Counted from the first letter of the stretch, positions 6,821-16,093 are shown. The stretch is DNA of 64,000 nt from JBEBSD01 sp040394475 (GCA_040394475.1 JBEBSD010000004.1:62001-126000); one strand, 5' to 3'. The notes: generated by a model not told the origin, from the sequence alone. Made by a program: numbers and translations.

Positions 6821-9142
6821 ATGCGCTCTATTGTTTATCTACTCAAAAGCAAGCTATTCAACACTGTCGTTCTTTTCGCTTTGTTGTCCGGCTTTACGGT
6901 GCAGGCTCAAAACCCTGCTACAGGTGTCCTTTCCGGGGAATTGACCGATAATACCCATGCCCCCGTTGCCGGCGTGAATGTGTTTACTAAAGACGGTCGG
7001 TTTTCGGCTATTTCGGATTCGGCGGGGCATTATCAGCTGAACCTGCCTGCCGGTAACTTCAGGATTGCATTTTCTCATCTGGCCTTCGGCAAAACGGAAC
7101 AAACGTTCACCATTTCAGAAAGCGGCGCCACAGACGGTTCCCTTCAGCTGAACGGCTCCGTTAATCAACTCGACGCTATCACCGTAACCGGTTCCGCCAT
7201 GCCTGCCGAGCTCAGGACGATCGCTTCCAGCATTTCGATCTTAAAAGCGACTGACCCTGAGATGCAACAGATCCAGACGATCGACGACGCCCTGAACTTC
7301 ATTCCGGGGCTTTCGGTTGGCAGAAGCCGCGGACTTACCACAACCGGCACACATACTTCTGTTACTTTGCGTGGAACAGGTGCGTCGAACCGTACACTGA
7401 TCCTTAAAGACGGCGTACCGATCAATGATGCGTACACGGGTGGTGTTTCGGAATGGAATTCAACTGCAACCGGAAGCATAGCAAGCATTGAAGTCGTAAG
7501 AGGACCAGGTTCTTCTATCTACGGCTCCAATTCCATGGGCGGCACCATCAATCTTGTCACGGAAGTCCCTACGGAAAGCCCTACCCTTGGCGTGGACCTG
7601 CGGTATGGTTCAATGAATACACTGCAAGCCGGAGCGAAAGCGGGAAAAACTTTCAAGAATGGTTTTGGCATTATCGCCTTTGCAGCATACAAAAAGACCG
7701 ATGGCTACCAATACATGGCCGACAGCCTGTGGCAAAACTATTTTCAAAAGCCGGCCATGGAACTTCTGAACATTAATACCAAGATTTCCTACCAGATCAA
7801 TCCGGACTCAAAACTGGAAGCGATCATGGACCACCACTTGCAGAAACCGGTCTCCGGTACAACAATCATTTATGATGACAAGTCCGTCACCAATAATTAT
7901 TTGCTGCGCTACATTGGTAAAAATACTGCTTTCAGCTACAGCGCCACCGCCTATTACAACCGTAACGACAGGGCTTCAACGGCGCTCAGATGGAATAGTG
8001 CGGAAAGTCAGTTTAATACGCCCTATTACACCTCGGCAGTACCGATTGCCATTTATGGTTTTATTGGAAAAATAAACAAGAACTTCAAGAACCACTCGGT
8101 GACCGTGGGCGCCGACATCCGGTTGACCCGGTCGGCCTCTGAAAAGTTCTATGAAGGCCAGGGCAACCAGAATTTCTCCGGCAACCAGAACTTTACCTCT
8201 TTTTTTATCAATGATGAGGTAGCCCTTGGTTCCGCCGTCAACCTCAACGCAGGACTCCGCTACGACAACTGGCAGAATGTGAACGGCAGGTTTTTTGATA
8301 ACATGACCGGAAAGGATATTACCATTGCGTATACAAAGGCCTCCTCCAATGTACTGTCTCCCAAAATCGGACTCGTCTACCGCCCAACCCGGCAGGTCCG
8401 CTTCCGGTCCCAATACGCTATGGGCTTTAAGGCGCCCAGTAGCTATTACATGTACAATTCCGCACCGTTGGGAAGTTCCTTCCGCCTTGGCAACCCCAAC
8501 CTGAAACCTGAACGCATGGTCTACTCCGTCGACCTGGGTGTGGATTTTTATGTAAGCAATGACCTGGAACTATCGGCTACCTACTATACTTCCCGGTACA
8601 AGGATTTCAATGAAAGTATCCTGATTGCCGCAAGCGATGTCCCCGCTTACTTTGACCCGGCCGGTCTTCCGGTCAGACAATACACCAACATCGGTAAAGT
8701 CAGGCTAAACGGGCTGGAAACCTCCCTGCGCTACAAGTTCCACCCTCATTTCACACTGATCGGAAGTTATTTCCATAACCGGTCCAAAATCATATCGTAC
8801 CAGCCCAATCCATCTTATGAGGGCAAGGAAATGGACGGCAATCCGCATCATACCGTCAGTGGAGGACTGGTATATGATCACCCGAAAATCATCCATGCAG
8901 GGATTTGGGCGAGGCATACCGGCAAAAGTTTCGGAGATCTTGAAAATACCGAAAACCTGGTCATGGCGCCTGTCAGCGTTCTGGATCTGAAAGTTGCAAA
9001 ACAGATCGGAAAGTTTGCGGTAACCGCCAATGTCCTCAACCTCCTTGATAAGCGGTATTACGGAAGCTACACTTCGGCTGCCAGTTACTATTATGCTCCC
9101 GGACGCTCGGTGAATATGGGATTCTCTTATTCTCTAAAATAG
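6821..9142 (+). CDS. TonB-dependent outer-membrane receptor of a haem/tetrapyrrole-type (hmu-like) operon
   Basis: From the ATG at 6821 this is a 773-residue protein with a signal peptide (FALLSGFTVQAQ). A carboxypeptidase-regulatory-like domain follows (GELTDNTHAPVAGVNVFTKD), then a plug (TLILKDGVPINDAYTG; EVVRGPGSSIYGSNSMGGTI) and a 22-strand-type barrel ending PGRSVNMGFSYSLK. I chose 6821 over in-frame starts at 6785 and upstream because the signal peptide begins there and the upstream frame crosses a DNA repeat. In the barrel, GFKAPS followed by NPNLKPE matches the FRAP/NPNL boxes of haem receptors, although the histidine usually lying between them is not seen. It is followed 6 nt later by a membrane protein, then ExbB-like, DUF2149 and CobN-like genes. 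I infer uptake of haem or another metallo-tetrapyrrole. Confidence 0.85.
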   Translation: MRSIVYLLKSKLFNTVVLFALLSGFTVQAQNPATGVLSGELTDNTHAPVAGVNVFTKDGRFSAISDSAGHYQLNLPAGNFRIAFSHLAFGKTEQTFTISESGATDGSLQLNGSVNQLDAITVTGSAMPAELRTIASSISILKATDPEMQQIQTIDDALNFIPGLSVGRSRGLTTTGTHTSVTLRGTGASNRTLILKDGVPINDAYTGGVSEWNSTATGSIASIEVVRGPGSSIYGSNSMGGTINLVTEVPTESPTLGVDLRYGSMNTLQAGAKAGKTFKNGFGIIAFAAYKKTDGYQYMADSLWQNYFQKPAMELLNINTKISYQINPDSKLEAIMDHHLQKPVSGTTIIYDDKSVTNNYLLRYIGKNTAFSYSATAYYNRNDRASTALRWNSAESQFNTPYYTSAVPIAIYGFIGKINKNFKNHSVTVGADIRLTRSASEKFYEGQGNQNFSGNQNFTSFFINDEVALGSAVNLNAGLRYDNWQNVNGRFFDNMTGKDITIAYTKASSNVLSPKIGLVYRPTRQVRFRSQYAMGFKAPSSYYMYNSAPLGSSFRLGNPNLKPERMVYSVDLGVDFYVSNDLELSATYYTSRYKDFNESILIAASDVPAYFDPAGLPVRQYTNIGKVRLNGLETSLRYKFHPHFTLIGSYFHNRSKIISYQPNPSYEGKEMDGNPHHTVSGGLVYDHPKIIHAGIWARHTGKSFGDLENTENLVMAPVSVLDLKVAKQIGKFAVTANVLNLLDKRYYGSYTSAASYYYAPGRSVNMGFSYSLK

Positions 9143-9148
9143 AAAGCA

Positions 9149-9787
9149 ATGAGGAATCAGCTGCTCTTAGCGGCTTGTACAGGACAAGCCGTTTACATGC
9201 TAACCTATCTCTCAGCCAGGCAGCTGAAAGGCACAGGTCTGTCCACTGATCTGAAGGCAGCCGCCGGTACGCTTGCGCTTATGGTGACCGGAGCCCTTTT
9301 GGCAGCAGGATGCAACGTACGTTCAATCAACGGTTACGAACCCGCCCTGGTTTTAGTGTCCGCGCTGCTGGCCATGAGCTATTTCTACTATTACGAATCC
9401 AGAGCGCAGCCACAAACAAGCCATTGGCTGGTGGGAGTATGGATACTTTCAACCATTTGCCTGGGGAGTTTACGCCCCCTTTTTCAAGCTGATAACGGCA
9501 CCTCTTTCCTATGTTTGGCTACCGGCCTGACGGCTGGCGCGGGTTTCTATTTTTCTGTTGGATTGCTTCGACAGGACAAGGTGCTTTTCGGACAGAATAG
9601 CGCACTGCTAGTGGCTGTATATTGCATTTTCCTCCTTATGGATCCCTCCCGGGCCCAAAGCCCTGAAACCGTAAGTACAGGTGAATTATCCCCCCGGTAC
9701 GGGGTTGACTGGGTTGCACCGGTTCTCCTGCTCCTTTCATTTATAACAGGCCTATTGCTTAACCATAACAACAAAACATCATGCTGA
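9149..9787 (+). CDS. Polytopic membrane protein of the hmu-like operon
   Basis: A 212-residue, strongly hydrophobic protein with about five to six predicted membrane spans (for example AAAGTLALMVTGALLAAG, ALVLVSALLAMSYFYYY, LLVAVYCIFLLMD and WVAPVLLLLSFITGLLL). I recognise no catalytic motif. It starts 6 nt after the receptor stop, and its last 7 nt overlap the start of the ExbB-like gene, indicating translational coupling. The position matches the small uncharacterised integral membrane protein found in hmu operons of Porphyromonas and Bacteroides, but the sequence itself does not prove orthology. A role as an accessory subunit of the inner-membrane complex is an inference. Confidence 0.75.
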   Translation: MRNQLLLAACTGQAVYMLTYLSARQLKGTGLSTDLKAAAGTLALMVTGALLAAGCNVRSINGYEPALVLVSALLAMSYFYYYESRAQPQTSHWLVGVWILSTICLGSLRPLFQADNGTSFLCLATGLTAGAGFYFSVGLLRQDKVLFGQNSALLVAVYCIFLLMDPSRAQSPETVSTGELSPRYGVDWVAPVLLLLSFITGLLLNHNNKTSC

Positions 9788-10350
9788 ATTACCTGGAGTC
9801 TTTTTTGTACCTGATTACTACTGCACTGGCTTACCCGGTTGCCATCGGGCTTGTCGCCCTGATCTTGTGGACGGCCCTATCACTGGGCGCTTTCGTAAGG
9901 GAAGCCTATGACCGCAGAAAAAACACCCACAGTGCTGCGGATCTTTTTAAAACACGGTATGCACAGCAAATCCGCGAGGCCCTTGATGACCCGGACCGTG
10001 CGGATATATGGCTTACCCGCCTGATCCGGAACTGGGAAAAAATGCAAATCAATAAGCTGGACCGTGTGCGCTTTATGATCAAAACCGGGCCTTCGCTCGG
10101 CCTGATCGGCACGCTGATCCCGATGGGGATTTCGCTGGCGTCATTATCCGAAGGCAACCTGATGGCAATGTCAGCCAATATGGTCACTGCCTTTACTTCT
10201 ACCATTGCCGGTATTGCCTGCGGTGTTGCCGCCTACCTGATCAGTATGCAGAAAGAAAAATGGCTGAAATCCGACTTTCTTGAATGCGAAGTTTTCCTGG
10301 AAGTTTTGCTCCGTGATGCGGAAAAACAAAAAACATCTTTAGTCGCCTGA
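9781..10350 (+). CDS. MotA/TolQ/ExbB proton-channel family protein
   Basis: A 189-residue inner-membrane protein. One hydrophobic helix lies near the N-terminus (VAIGLVALILWTALSLGAFV). A cytoplasmic loop of about 75 residues follows, then the paired-helix signature of the family, GPSLGLIGTLIPMG and VTAFTSTIAGIACGVAAYLI. In ExbB/TolQ/MotA proteins these helices line the proton path and couple the ion gradient to movement of a partner. The next gene encodes a single-span protein with an ExbD-like acidic residue, so the two could form a motor dedicated to this operon rather than serving the general TonB complex. It is coupled to the preceding gene by a 7-nt overlap. Confidence 0.9.
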   Translation: MLNYLESFLYLITTALAYPVAIGLVALILWTALSLGAFVREAYDRRKNTHSAADLFKTRYAQQIREALDDPDRADIWLTRLIRNWEKMQINKLDRVRFMIKTGPSLGLIGTLIPMGISLASLSEGNLMAMSANMVTAFTSTIAGIACGVAAYLISMQKEKWLKSDFLECEVFLEVLLRDAEKQKTSLVA

Positions 10351-10379
10351 AAGCAGTTCACCCGCATTAACCGGTACAA

Positions 10380-10715
10380 ATGAAACTTCTCCATAAATCC
10401 CGCATAACAGCCTCGGATGAACCTCTTGAGGATCCGATCAACGGTGTTGCCAATCTTTTTGACGTCAGTGTTGTCTTTATTGTAGCCATGATTTTCGCGC
10501 TTGTTTCGGCACTGAACATGCTTGACATGATAGACCCTTCCTCCCATGTAACGTTCACCAAACAAGCTGCCAATGGTGAAATAGAAATTGTGGAAAAGAA
10601 AGGGAAAGCAATAACAGTCAAAAAGATCACCAAGGACCAGTCTTCAGGAAAAGGCGAGCGGCTTGGCACCGCTTATAAACTAGAAGACGGCCAGGTTATT
10701 TACGTCCCTGAATAG
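10380..10715 (+). CDS. DUF2149 family protein, ExbD-like partner candidate
   Basis: A 111-residue protein matching the DUF2149 pattern: DPINGVANLFDVSVVFIVAM at residues 18-37, a single membrane span to about residue 47, then a short periplasmic domain containing GTAYKLEDGQVIYVPE at the very end. The Asp at residue 28, at the membrane edge of the span, resembles the proton-carrying Asp of ExbD/TolR. The gene directly follows an ExbB/TolQ-like gene and precedes the CobN-like gene. DUF2149 proteins recur in such clusters. The ExbD-like role is my inference from topology and position; no function is established for the family as far as I know. Confidence 0.85.
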   Translation: MKLLHKSRITASDEPLEDPINGVANLFDVSVVFIVAMIFALVSALNMLDMIDPSSHVTFTKQAANGEIEIVEKKGKAITVKKITKDQSSGKGERLGTAYKLEDGQVIYVPE

Positions 10716-10755
10716 CAGGCCCCGAAACTGAATTTCACACCCAACTCCCGTTGTC

Positions 10756-13700
10756 ATGAAGGTTTTTCTTTTACCGCTCTCGTTGCTTTTATTCTCCTGG
10801 CTGCCATTGTCTGCTCAGGTGCGCATCAGCCTGGTGTTGTCTGACAATTACACCAGCACAGGCTATAGCGTTACCGAAAAGCTTAAGCATTTAGCAGACT
10901 TTTCCCGTCAATGTCAGGTCCGGGTTTTTCCGCAGGAAGGCTTTTACGATACCGATCTTGCATTTCTGGAAAAATCGGACCTGATATTTGTCTATGTTCA
11001 CAACGGCAGCGTTTTCGAACAGGCCAAACCGCAGCTGCTTGCGGCAATCGGAAAAGGCGCAAAGGTCTATGCACTGGGAGGCACACCGGCGGAGGATGTC
11101 TACAAGTCAATGGGCGTGATGTTCAATGCCTCGGTACTGCACTATTTTGCAGAAAGCAGCCCGGAAAATATTAAAAACATGGTACTCTCGCGGCTGGACA
11201 AAGACTTCTCTCTGAAATTCGATTATCGTGAAGTGATCCAATACGCCGATGCGGGGATATATTCGCTGGTCCGGGACAGTATTTTCACCGATCCCGACTC
11301 CTTTCGCAAGACGTATGAAAATTACCGGCCGGGGAGGCCTTGGGTAGGTTTCTACGTTTTCCGCTATGAGATATTAACCGGCCAGCATCAGTACCTGGAC
11401 ACCCATATCCGGCACCTTGAAAAGGCAGGGTTCAATGTCATGCCCTTTTACGGATTTCCTTTAAACAGCTCACTTCAAAAATTCTGCATGGACTCGCTGG
11501 GAAAAGCAACGATCAATTTCCTGGTGTCTGCATCTTCGCTGCCCGGTTCATCTCCGGAAGAATTGGGACTGGTATTTCAAAAGCTGGGGGTTCCAGTTCT
11601 GAGCGCTATCCAGCTTGACCAATCCGGAGAAGCCTGGGAACGGTCACCCGTTGGTCTGAGCATTTTTAACCGGACGATGCACCTGACCCGCCCTGAAATG
11701 ACAGGGCAGATACAACCGACGGTAACGACCAGTCAGGAGCACAAGACGTATCCGGGCGGCATCCAGGTCAGTGAAAAAAAAGCAATTGAGAGCCGTGTAC
11801 AGCGTCTGGTCGACCGCATCATTGCCTGGGACCGCCTTCAAACGAAAGTCAACAATGAGAAAAAAGTGGCATTCATCTACTACAGCAACCCTCCCGGTAA
11901 AGAAAACATCGGCGCCAGTTATCTGAATGTACTGCCCCAAAGCATGCACACTATTCTCGACAGGATGAACAGCGAAGGATATGACCTGGGTACAGCCGGC
12001 TTGCCCGACAGCAATCGCATTTACGACGATGTAATGGGGCGTGGCCGTAACATCGGCAACTGGGCGCCGGCCGAAATCGATCAACTCGCCAGGGAAGGGA
12101 ACCCGGTTTTGATACCGGTAAATACCTACAAGGGCTGGTTTGACAAACTTAGTCCCAGGTTCAGAAACGAAGTCCTTAAAAAATGGGGACAACCGGATAC
12201 GGCCAGGATCATGACGTGGAAAAACCCGGCCGGTGAAACTTTCTTTGTACTTCCGGCGGTGCGATACGGAAATATCCTGCTCACGCCCCAGCCTGCCAGA
12301 GGTTGGAACCAGGCTATTTCCAAGGCGTATCATGATGTAACGCTTCCGCCGCACCATCAGTATATCGCTTTCTATTTATGGCTGCAACAGGAATTCCGCG
12401 CAGACGCCGTCATTCATCTCGGTACCCATGGTACCCATGAATGGCTTTCAGGAAAGGAAGCCGGGCTGAACGATGATGACGCACCGGAAGCTTTGATCGG
12501 CGACCTGATCAACATTTATCCGTACATCGTTGATGATGTAGGTGAAGGACTGCAGGCCAAAAGAAGAGGGATGGCTATTATTATAGACCATCTTACACCT
12601 CCATTCGACAAGGCCGGGCTGAACCCTGAACTCAAAGAGCTGGCAGGACTCATCGATGATTACACGTCCGCCGGCGGGAAAAGCCCCGCCCTCGCACAGT
12701 CCGGACTGGCAGCCATAAAAAGGCTTTCTTCAAAAATGGGGTTGCAAAAAGACCTGGGGCTTTCGGAGGCTTTTACGCAGGAAGAAATAGAAACACTCGA
12801 ACATTATATCCGGGAAATCGGGGAAAAACAAACCCCCTTCGGGATGCATACTTTCGGCAAATCGCCTTCGGCCGAAAATGCCGGGCGTACGGCCGAAGCT
12901 ATTGTGGACCGGCAAAAAGACTTGTCTGTCCCGGAGCGGAAAAAACAGATCGCCGATCTGACCGATAAACTGCTGGTCAGCGGTCCTGGCGAATTGAATG
13001 CCCTCATGGATGCCCTTAACGGCAAGTACATCCGCGCCGGTCAGGGAAATGATCCGCTGAGAAACCCCCAGTCGCTTCCTACCGGTAAAAACTTCTTTGC
13101 ATTTGACCCTTCCAAAATACCTTCCCTGGAAACCTATAAAACAGGAAGCGATCTTGCACAGCAATTGATTGATCAGTACCAAAAAGCTCACAACGGCGCG
13201 TTTCCTGACAAGGTGACCCTGAACCTGTGGTCCACCGAAACCATCCGCCATGAAGGAATCATGGAATCGCAAATCCTGAATCTCATGGGCATACGTCCCA
13301 CGTATGATGCATTCGGGCGGGTAAAGGGCGTTGAAACGATTTCCCGGACTGCACTCAAAAGGCCCCGGGTAGATGTCGTAATGATTCCTTCCGGACTTTA
13401 CCGTGACATGTTTCCGAACCTGATGGAACTGCTTGATCAGGCGGTCAGCCTTGCCAAGGGAATGGACGAACCCGACAATTACATCCGGCAGCATATTCAC
13501 GCCGCGCAGCAGCTGCTTGTCCGGGGAGGTATCAACGACGAAAAACTGGCAGAGCGCCTGGCATCGGTCCGGATGTTTTCCGTTCCCAGCGGCGCTTACG
13601 GAACAGGGATCGAAAACGTGGTGGAAGCGTCTTCTACCTGGGATACGGAAAGCCAGGTGGTGGATGTCTACTTTAACCGGATGAGCCATTTATACGGGCA

Positions 13701-14739
13701 GGGATTCCGGGGGGACAAACCGGAAACAGCGGACACCACCCTTTCAAGGGATTTCAGCATACAACTTCTGAAAAGCTCGTTATCAGGAACCAAAACCGTG
13801 GTTCACAGCAGGTCTTCCAATGTTTACGGGGCACTGGACAATGATGATTTCTACCAGTACCTGGGTGCAACGGCTATGGCCGTGAGATCCGTGGACGGCA
13901 CAACGCCTGATGTGACCGTGACCAACCTTGCTGACCCCAACCAGATGGGACAGGAATCACTGGATAAGTATATCGGCAGAGAAATGAAAACCCGCTATCT
14001 GAATCCTAAGTGGATCAATGAAATGCTCGACGAAGGCTATTCAGGCGCCAGGATGATCAGCAAAGTAGTCGCTCATCTCTGGGGCTGGCAAGTGACTGTA
14101 CCGGAAGCGATCGACGAAAACAAATGGCAGCAAATGTATGACACCTATGTAGAAGATCAGTATGGGCTGGAAATTAAAAAGAAGTTCCGAGAAGCTAAAA
14201 ACATGTATGCCTACCAGACAACGCTTTCGAGAATGCTCGAGGTAGTCAGAAAAGAGTACTGGCGCCCGGATGAAGAAGTAACCCGGAACCTGATCAGAGA
14301 ATACATGAGCACTGTAGCGGAAACAGGGCTTTCATGCAACGGTAATGTGTGCGCTAACAGCAGTCTGACGAATTTCATTTCCGATAAGATGCAAGACATT
14401 CAAGGAATCACGGCAGCGCAGTTCCAATCCTACCAGCAGCAGCTGGCCGCTATTCAAAGTCCCGGCCCCGGCATTACCGGTCAGCCGGCACCTGTACAGC
14501 ACGCAACTCCCAAACCCGCCTCCGGGCATACCGAGAACCCTGCACCCGCCCGGCGGAATCCGGAGACCGCTCAACAGCAGGTATCGGAAGTAAGCGGCTA
14601 TAAAATGGAGGAGGTACAAAAGGGAAAATCCAACTCAAATGAGGAAGACCATCCGGCGAAACCTTCAAAAACAGCCTTGTTCTGGATGGTAACCCTTACG
14701 ACGCTGGCGTTCCTGGCAGGCAAACAATGGAGAATCTGA
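10756..14739 (+). CDS. hmuS: Exported CobN/magnesium-chelatase-H-like protein, HmuS type
   Basis: A 1327-residue member of the CobN/BchH family. The core is typical: HLGTHGTHEWLSGKE around residues 554-568, then IYPYIVDDVGEGLQAKRRG. Cytoplasmic CobN inserts cobalt into corrins, but this protein starts with a signal peptide (LLLFSWLPLSAQ). It ends with a Pro/Ala/Gln-rich linker (about residues 1235-1290) and one hydrophobic helix (TALFWMVTLTTLAFLAG) followed by Lys and Arg. It therefore should sit in the periplasm, tail-anchored in the inner membrane. This topology and the TonB receptor/ExbB-like/DUF2149 operon match HmuS of Bacteroidota hmu loci, for which anaerobic removal of iron from haem has been reported. 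No chelatase I or D subunit gene lies nearby. HmuS type is likely; the actual tetrapyrrole is inferred. Confidence 0.85.
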   Translation: MKVFLLPLSLLLFSWLPLSAQVRISLVLSDNYTSTGYSVTEKLKHLADFSRQCQVRVFPQEGFYDTDLAFLEKSDLIFVYVHNGSVFEQAKPQLLAAIGKGAKVYALGGTPAEDVYKSMGVMFNASVLHYFAESSPENIKNMVLSRLDKDFSLKFDYREVIQYADAGIYSLVRDSIFTDPDSFRKTYENYRPGRPWVGFYVFRYEILTGQHQYLDTHIRHLEKAGFNVMPFYGFPLNSSLQKFCMDSLGKATINFLVSASSLPGSSPEELGLVFQKLGVPVLSAIQLDQSGEAWERSPVGLSIFNRTMHLTRPEMTGQIQPTVTTSQEHKTYPGGIQVSEKKAIESRVQRLVDRIIAWDRLQTKVNNEKKVAFIYYSNPPGKENIGASYLNVLPQSMHTILDRMNSEGYDLGTAGLPDSNRIYDDVMGRGRNIGNWAPAEIDQLAREGNPVLIPVNTYKGWFDKLSPRFRNEVLKKWGQPDTARIMTWKNPAGETFFVLPAVRYGNILLTPQPARGWNQAISKAYHDVTLPPHHQYIAFYLWLQQEFRADAVIHLGTHGTHEWLSGKEAGLNDDDAPEALIGDLINIYPYIVDDVGEGLQAKRRGMAIIIDHLTPPFDKAGLNPELKELAGLIDDYTSAGGKSPALAQSGLAAIKRLSSKMGLQKDLGLSEAFTQEEIETLEHYIREIGEKQTPFGMHTFGKSPSAENAGRTAEAIVDRQKDLSVPERKKQIADLTDKLLVSGPGELNALMDALNGKYIRAGQGNDPLRNPQSLPTGKNFFAFDPSKIPSLETYKTGSDLAQQLIDQYQKAHNGAFPDKVTLNLWSTETIRHEGIMESQILNLMGIRPTYDAFGRVKGVETISRTALKRPRVDVVMIPSGLYRDMFPNLMELLDQAVSLAKGMDEPDNYIRQHIHAAQQLLVRGGINDEKLAERLASVRMFSVPSGAYGTGIENVVEASSTWDTESQVVDVYFNRMSHLYGQGFRGDKPETADTTLSRDFSIQLLKSSLSGTKTVVHSRSSNVYGALDNDDFYQYLGATAMAVRSVDGTTPDVTVTNLADPNQMGQESLDKYIGREMKTRYLNPKWINEMLDEGYSGARMISKVVAHLWGWQVTVPEAIDENKWQQMYDTYVEDQYGLEIKKKFREAKNMYAYQTTLSRMLEVVRKEYWRPDEEVTRNLIREYMSTVAETGLSCNGNVCANSSLTNFISDKMQDIQGITAAQFQSYQQQLAAIQSPGPGITGQPAPVQHATPKPASGHTENPAPARRNPETAQQQVSEVSGYKMEEVQKGKSNSNEEDHPAKPSKTALFWMVTLTTLAFLAGKQWRI

Positions 14740-14787
14740 TCGAGGGACGCCCGGAGCAGGGAGAAAGGTTGGGTAGCGACAAAAAAT

Positions 14788-15879
14788 TCATTCGGGAACT
14801 TCACGCCGGAACAGCCAGATAACCCGTGCAATAAGTGCCAGTATGATCATCGTAAACAGGGTCATGAAAAAATGCACCTTTCTAAAATCGGTCGTTTGCA
14901 TCAGGAAGCGGTCCTCCACTTCACTGTAATAGAGGTTCAGGTAGTTATTCTTCTGTGCCTCTTTGAAAAAAGCGCCATCTACATTTTGCTCGTATAACTT
15001 ATTGTTGTACTGGAGGTACACCCAATTCTTGTTTTTAGGCGTATTTCGCCTGACCGTCTTCAGCACTTCCACTTGTTTCATTGGGAGGTAGTTATCCAGG
15101 TTTTGCTGTCGGTTCTTATAATATTGAATGCAGCAAAGCCCTATTCCAAACGCGATGATACCGAGGTAATAGTAAACGTAATTCCCTTCCAGCCGCTTAG
15201 ACATCCGCACAATCCGGGAAATCCAGGAATTCCCCGAAGCCGGTGAAATAAAGGGCATGTTCCGGTTGTCGATAGGGGGGGCCAGGTGCTTACAGAACTC
15301 CATGACCGGGTAATAGCCCGGATGATACATGGAGATGCAGCGCGTTTCCCCATTGGAAAGGGAATACCGGGTGTAGCCCACCGGATGTCTTCCAAGGCGT
15401 TCAAATCGTTCGGCCCGCACAAATGCGTCCCTGTTCACTGTAAAGTCTCCTTCAGGGGTTGTCCATCGGACCGTTTGGGCAACAGCATCCAGCACCAGCG
15501 TATGCGCTATGCCATGACGCCAGTGATCCCATACCATGACAACATAAATCAGGAACCCAGTACTTACTGCTGCTACATAAATACCCGCCAGTACGGGCAC
15601 CAGCCAGGAAGGCGCAAAAGCAGGATCGACCGGCACTTTTACCACAAACCCCAGTAAAAAAACAAGCCCCAGAAAGACCGGTATCAGAACGAAGACCGAC
15701 GATCCCATCCAGCCTACCCACTGAAAAGATGGAGGCTCGTAGGTTTGAATCGGAAGCGGAAGGGCGGATGGCCCCTGCTTCTTAGTCAGCCATAAGCCTC
15801 CGGCGATGAACAGGATAAACGGGATAAAAACAACTAAAAATACAGTGGTTACATGCATCGAAAAAAAGAAAAGGTCCAT
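14788..15879 (-). CDS. Hypothetical multi-span membrane protein
   Basis: A 363-residue protein from the ATG at 15879; an in-frame upstream start at 15999 would add a Cys-rich, non-hydrophobic tail and is less likely. Hydrophobic segments occur near the start (TVFLVVFIPFILFIAGGLWL), in two further spans (SSVFVLIPVFLGLVFLLGFV; VPVLAGIYVAAVSTGFLIYV), in the middle (YYYLGIIAFGIGLCCIQYY) and at the C-terminus (MTLFTMIILALIARVIWLF). Between spans lie soluble parts with no motif I recognise. It converges on the hmuS-like gene with 48 nt between stops and diverges from the T9SS protein at 16094. I cannot assign a function. Confidence 0.7.
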   Translation of the reverse strand: MDLFFFSMHVTTVFLVVFIPFILFIAGGLWLTKKQGPSALPLPIQTYEPPSFQWVGWMGSSVFVLIPVFLGLVFLLGFVVKVPVDPAFAPSWLVPVLAGIYVAAVSTGFLIYVVMVWDHWRHGIAHTLVLDAVAQTVRWTTPEGDFTVNRDAFVRAERFERLGRHPVGYTRYSLSNGETRCISMYHPGYYPVMEFCKHLAPPIDNRNMPFISPASGNSWISRIVRMSKRLEGNYVYYYLGIIAFGIGLCCIQYYKNRQQNLDNYLPMKQVEVLKTVRRNTPKNKNWVYLQYNNKLYEQNVDGAFFKEAQKNNYLNLYYSEVEDRFLMQTTDFRKVHFFMTLFTMIILALIARVIWLFRREVPE

Positions 15880-15913
15880 TCTTAAAAATAAGCATTTTTC
15901 CGCTGAAAAACAA

Positions 15914-15930
15914 CCCTGCCGTAAGCAGGG
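15914..15930 (-). promoter_or_regulatory. Leader hairpin upstream of the hypothetical membrane protein
   Basis: CCCTGC (15914-15919) and GCAGGG (15925-15930) form a 6-bp stem with a 5-nt loop, about 35 nt before the start at 15879. On the minus strand it is followed by TTGTTTTTC, so it resembles a weak terminator or attenuator in the leader. Confidence 0.3.
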
Positions 15931-16093
15931 CACACTTCCCCCCTGCTGCCCGATGCTTGAAAATACAGGTTTTCCTATACCCTTTTTACAGGTAAACATG
16001 GATTTAAACTCTTGCTTCCGGTGCGGACCTTTGTAACGGATATTTTCCTTATGCCGTTACCCGATTCTTTAACAAATCTTCAAAAAATCGCTT

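Noticed and set aside
12730..13689. A 319-residue open frame antisense to the hmuS-like gene
   Set aside because: It lies wholly opposite a strongly conserved CobN-family coding region; its translation has no motif and its existence follows from the codon bias of the real gene.
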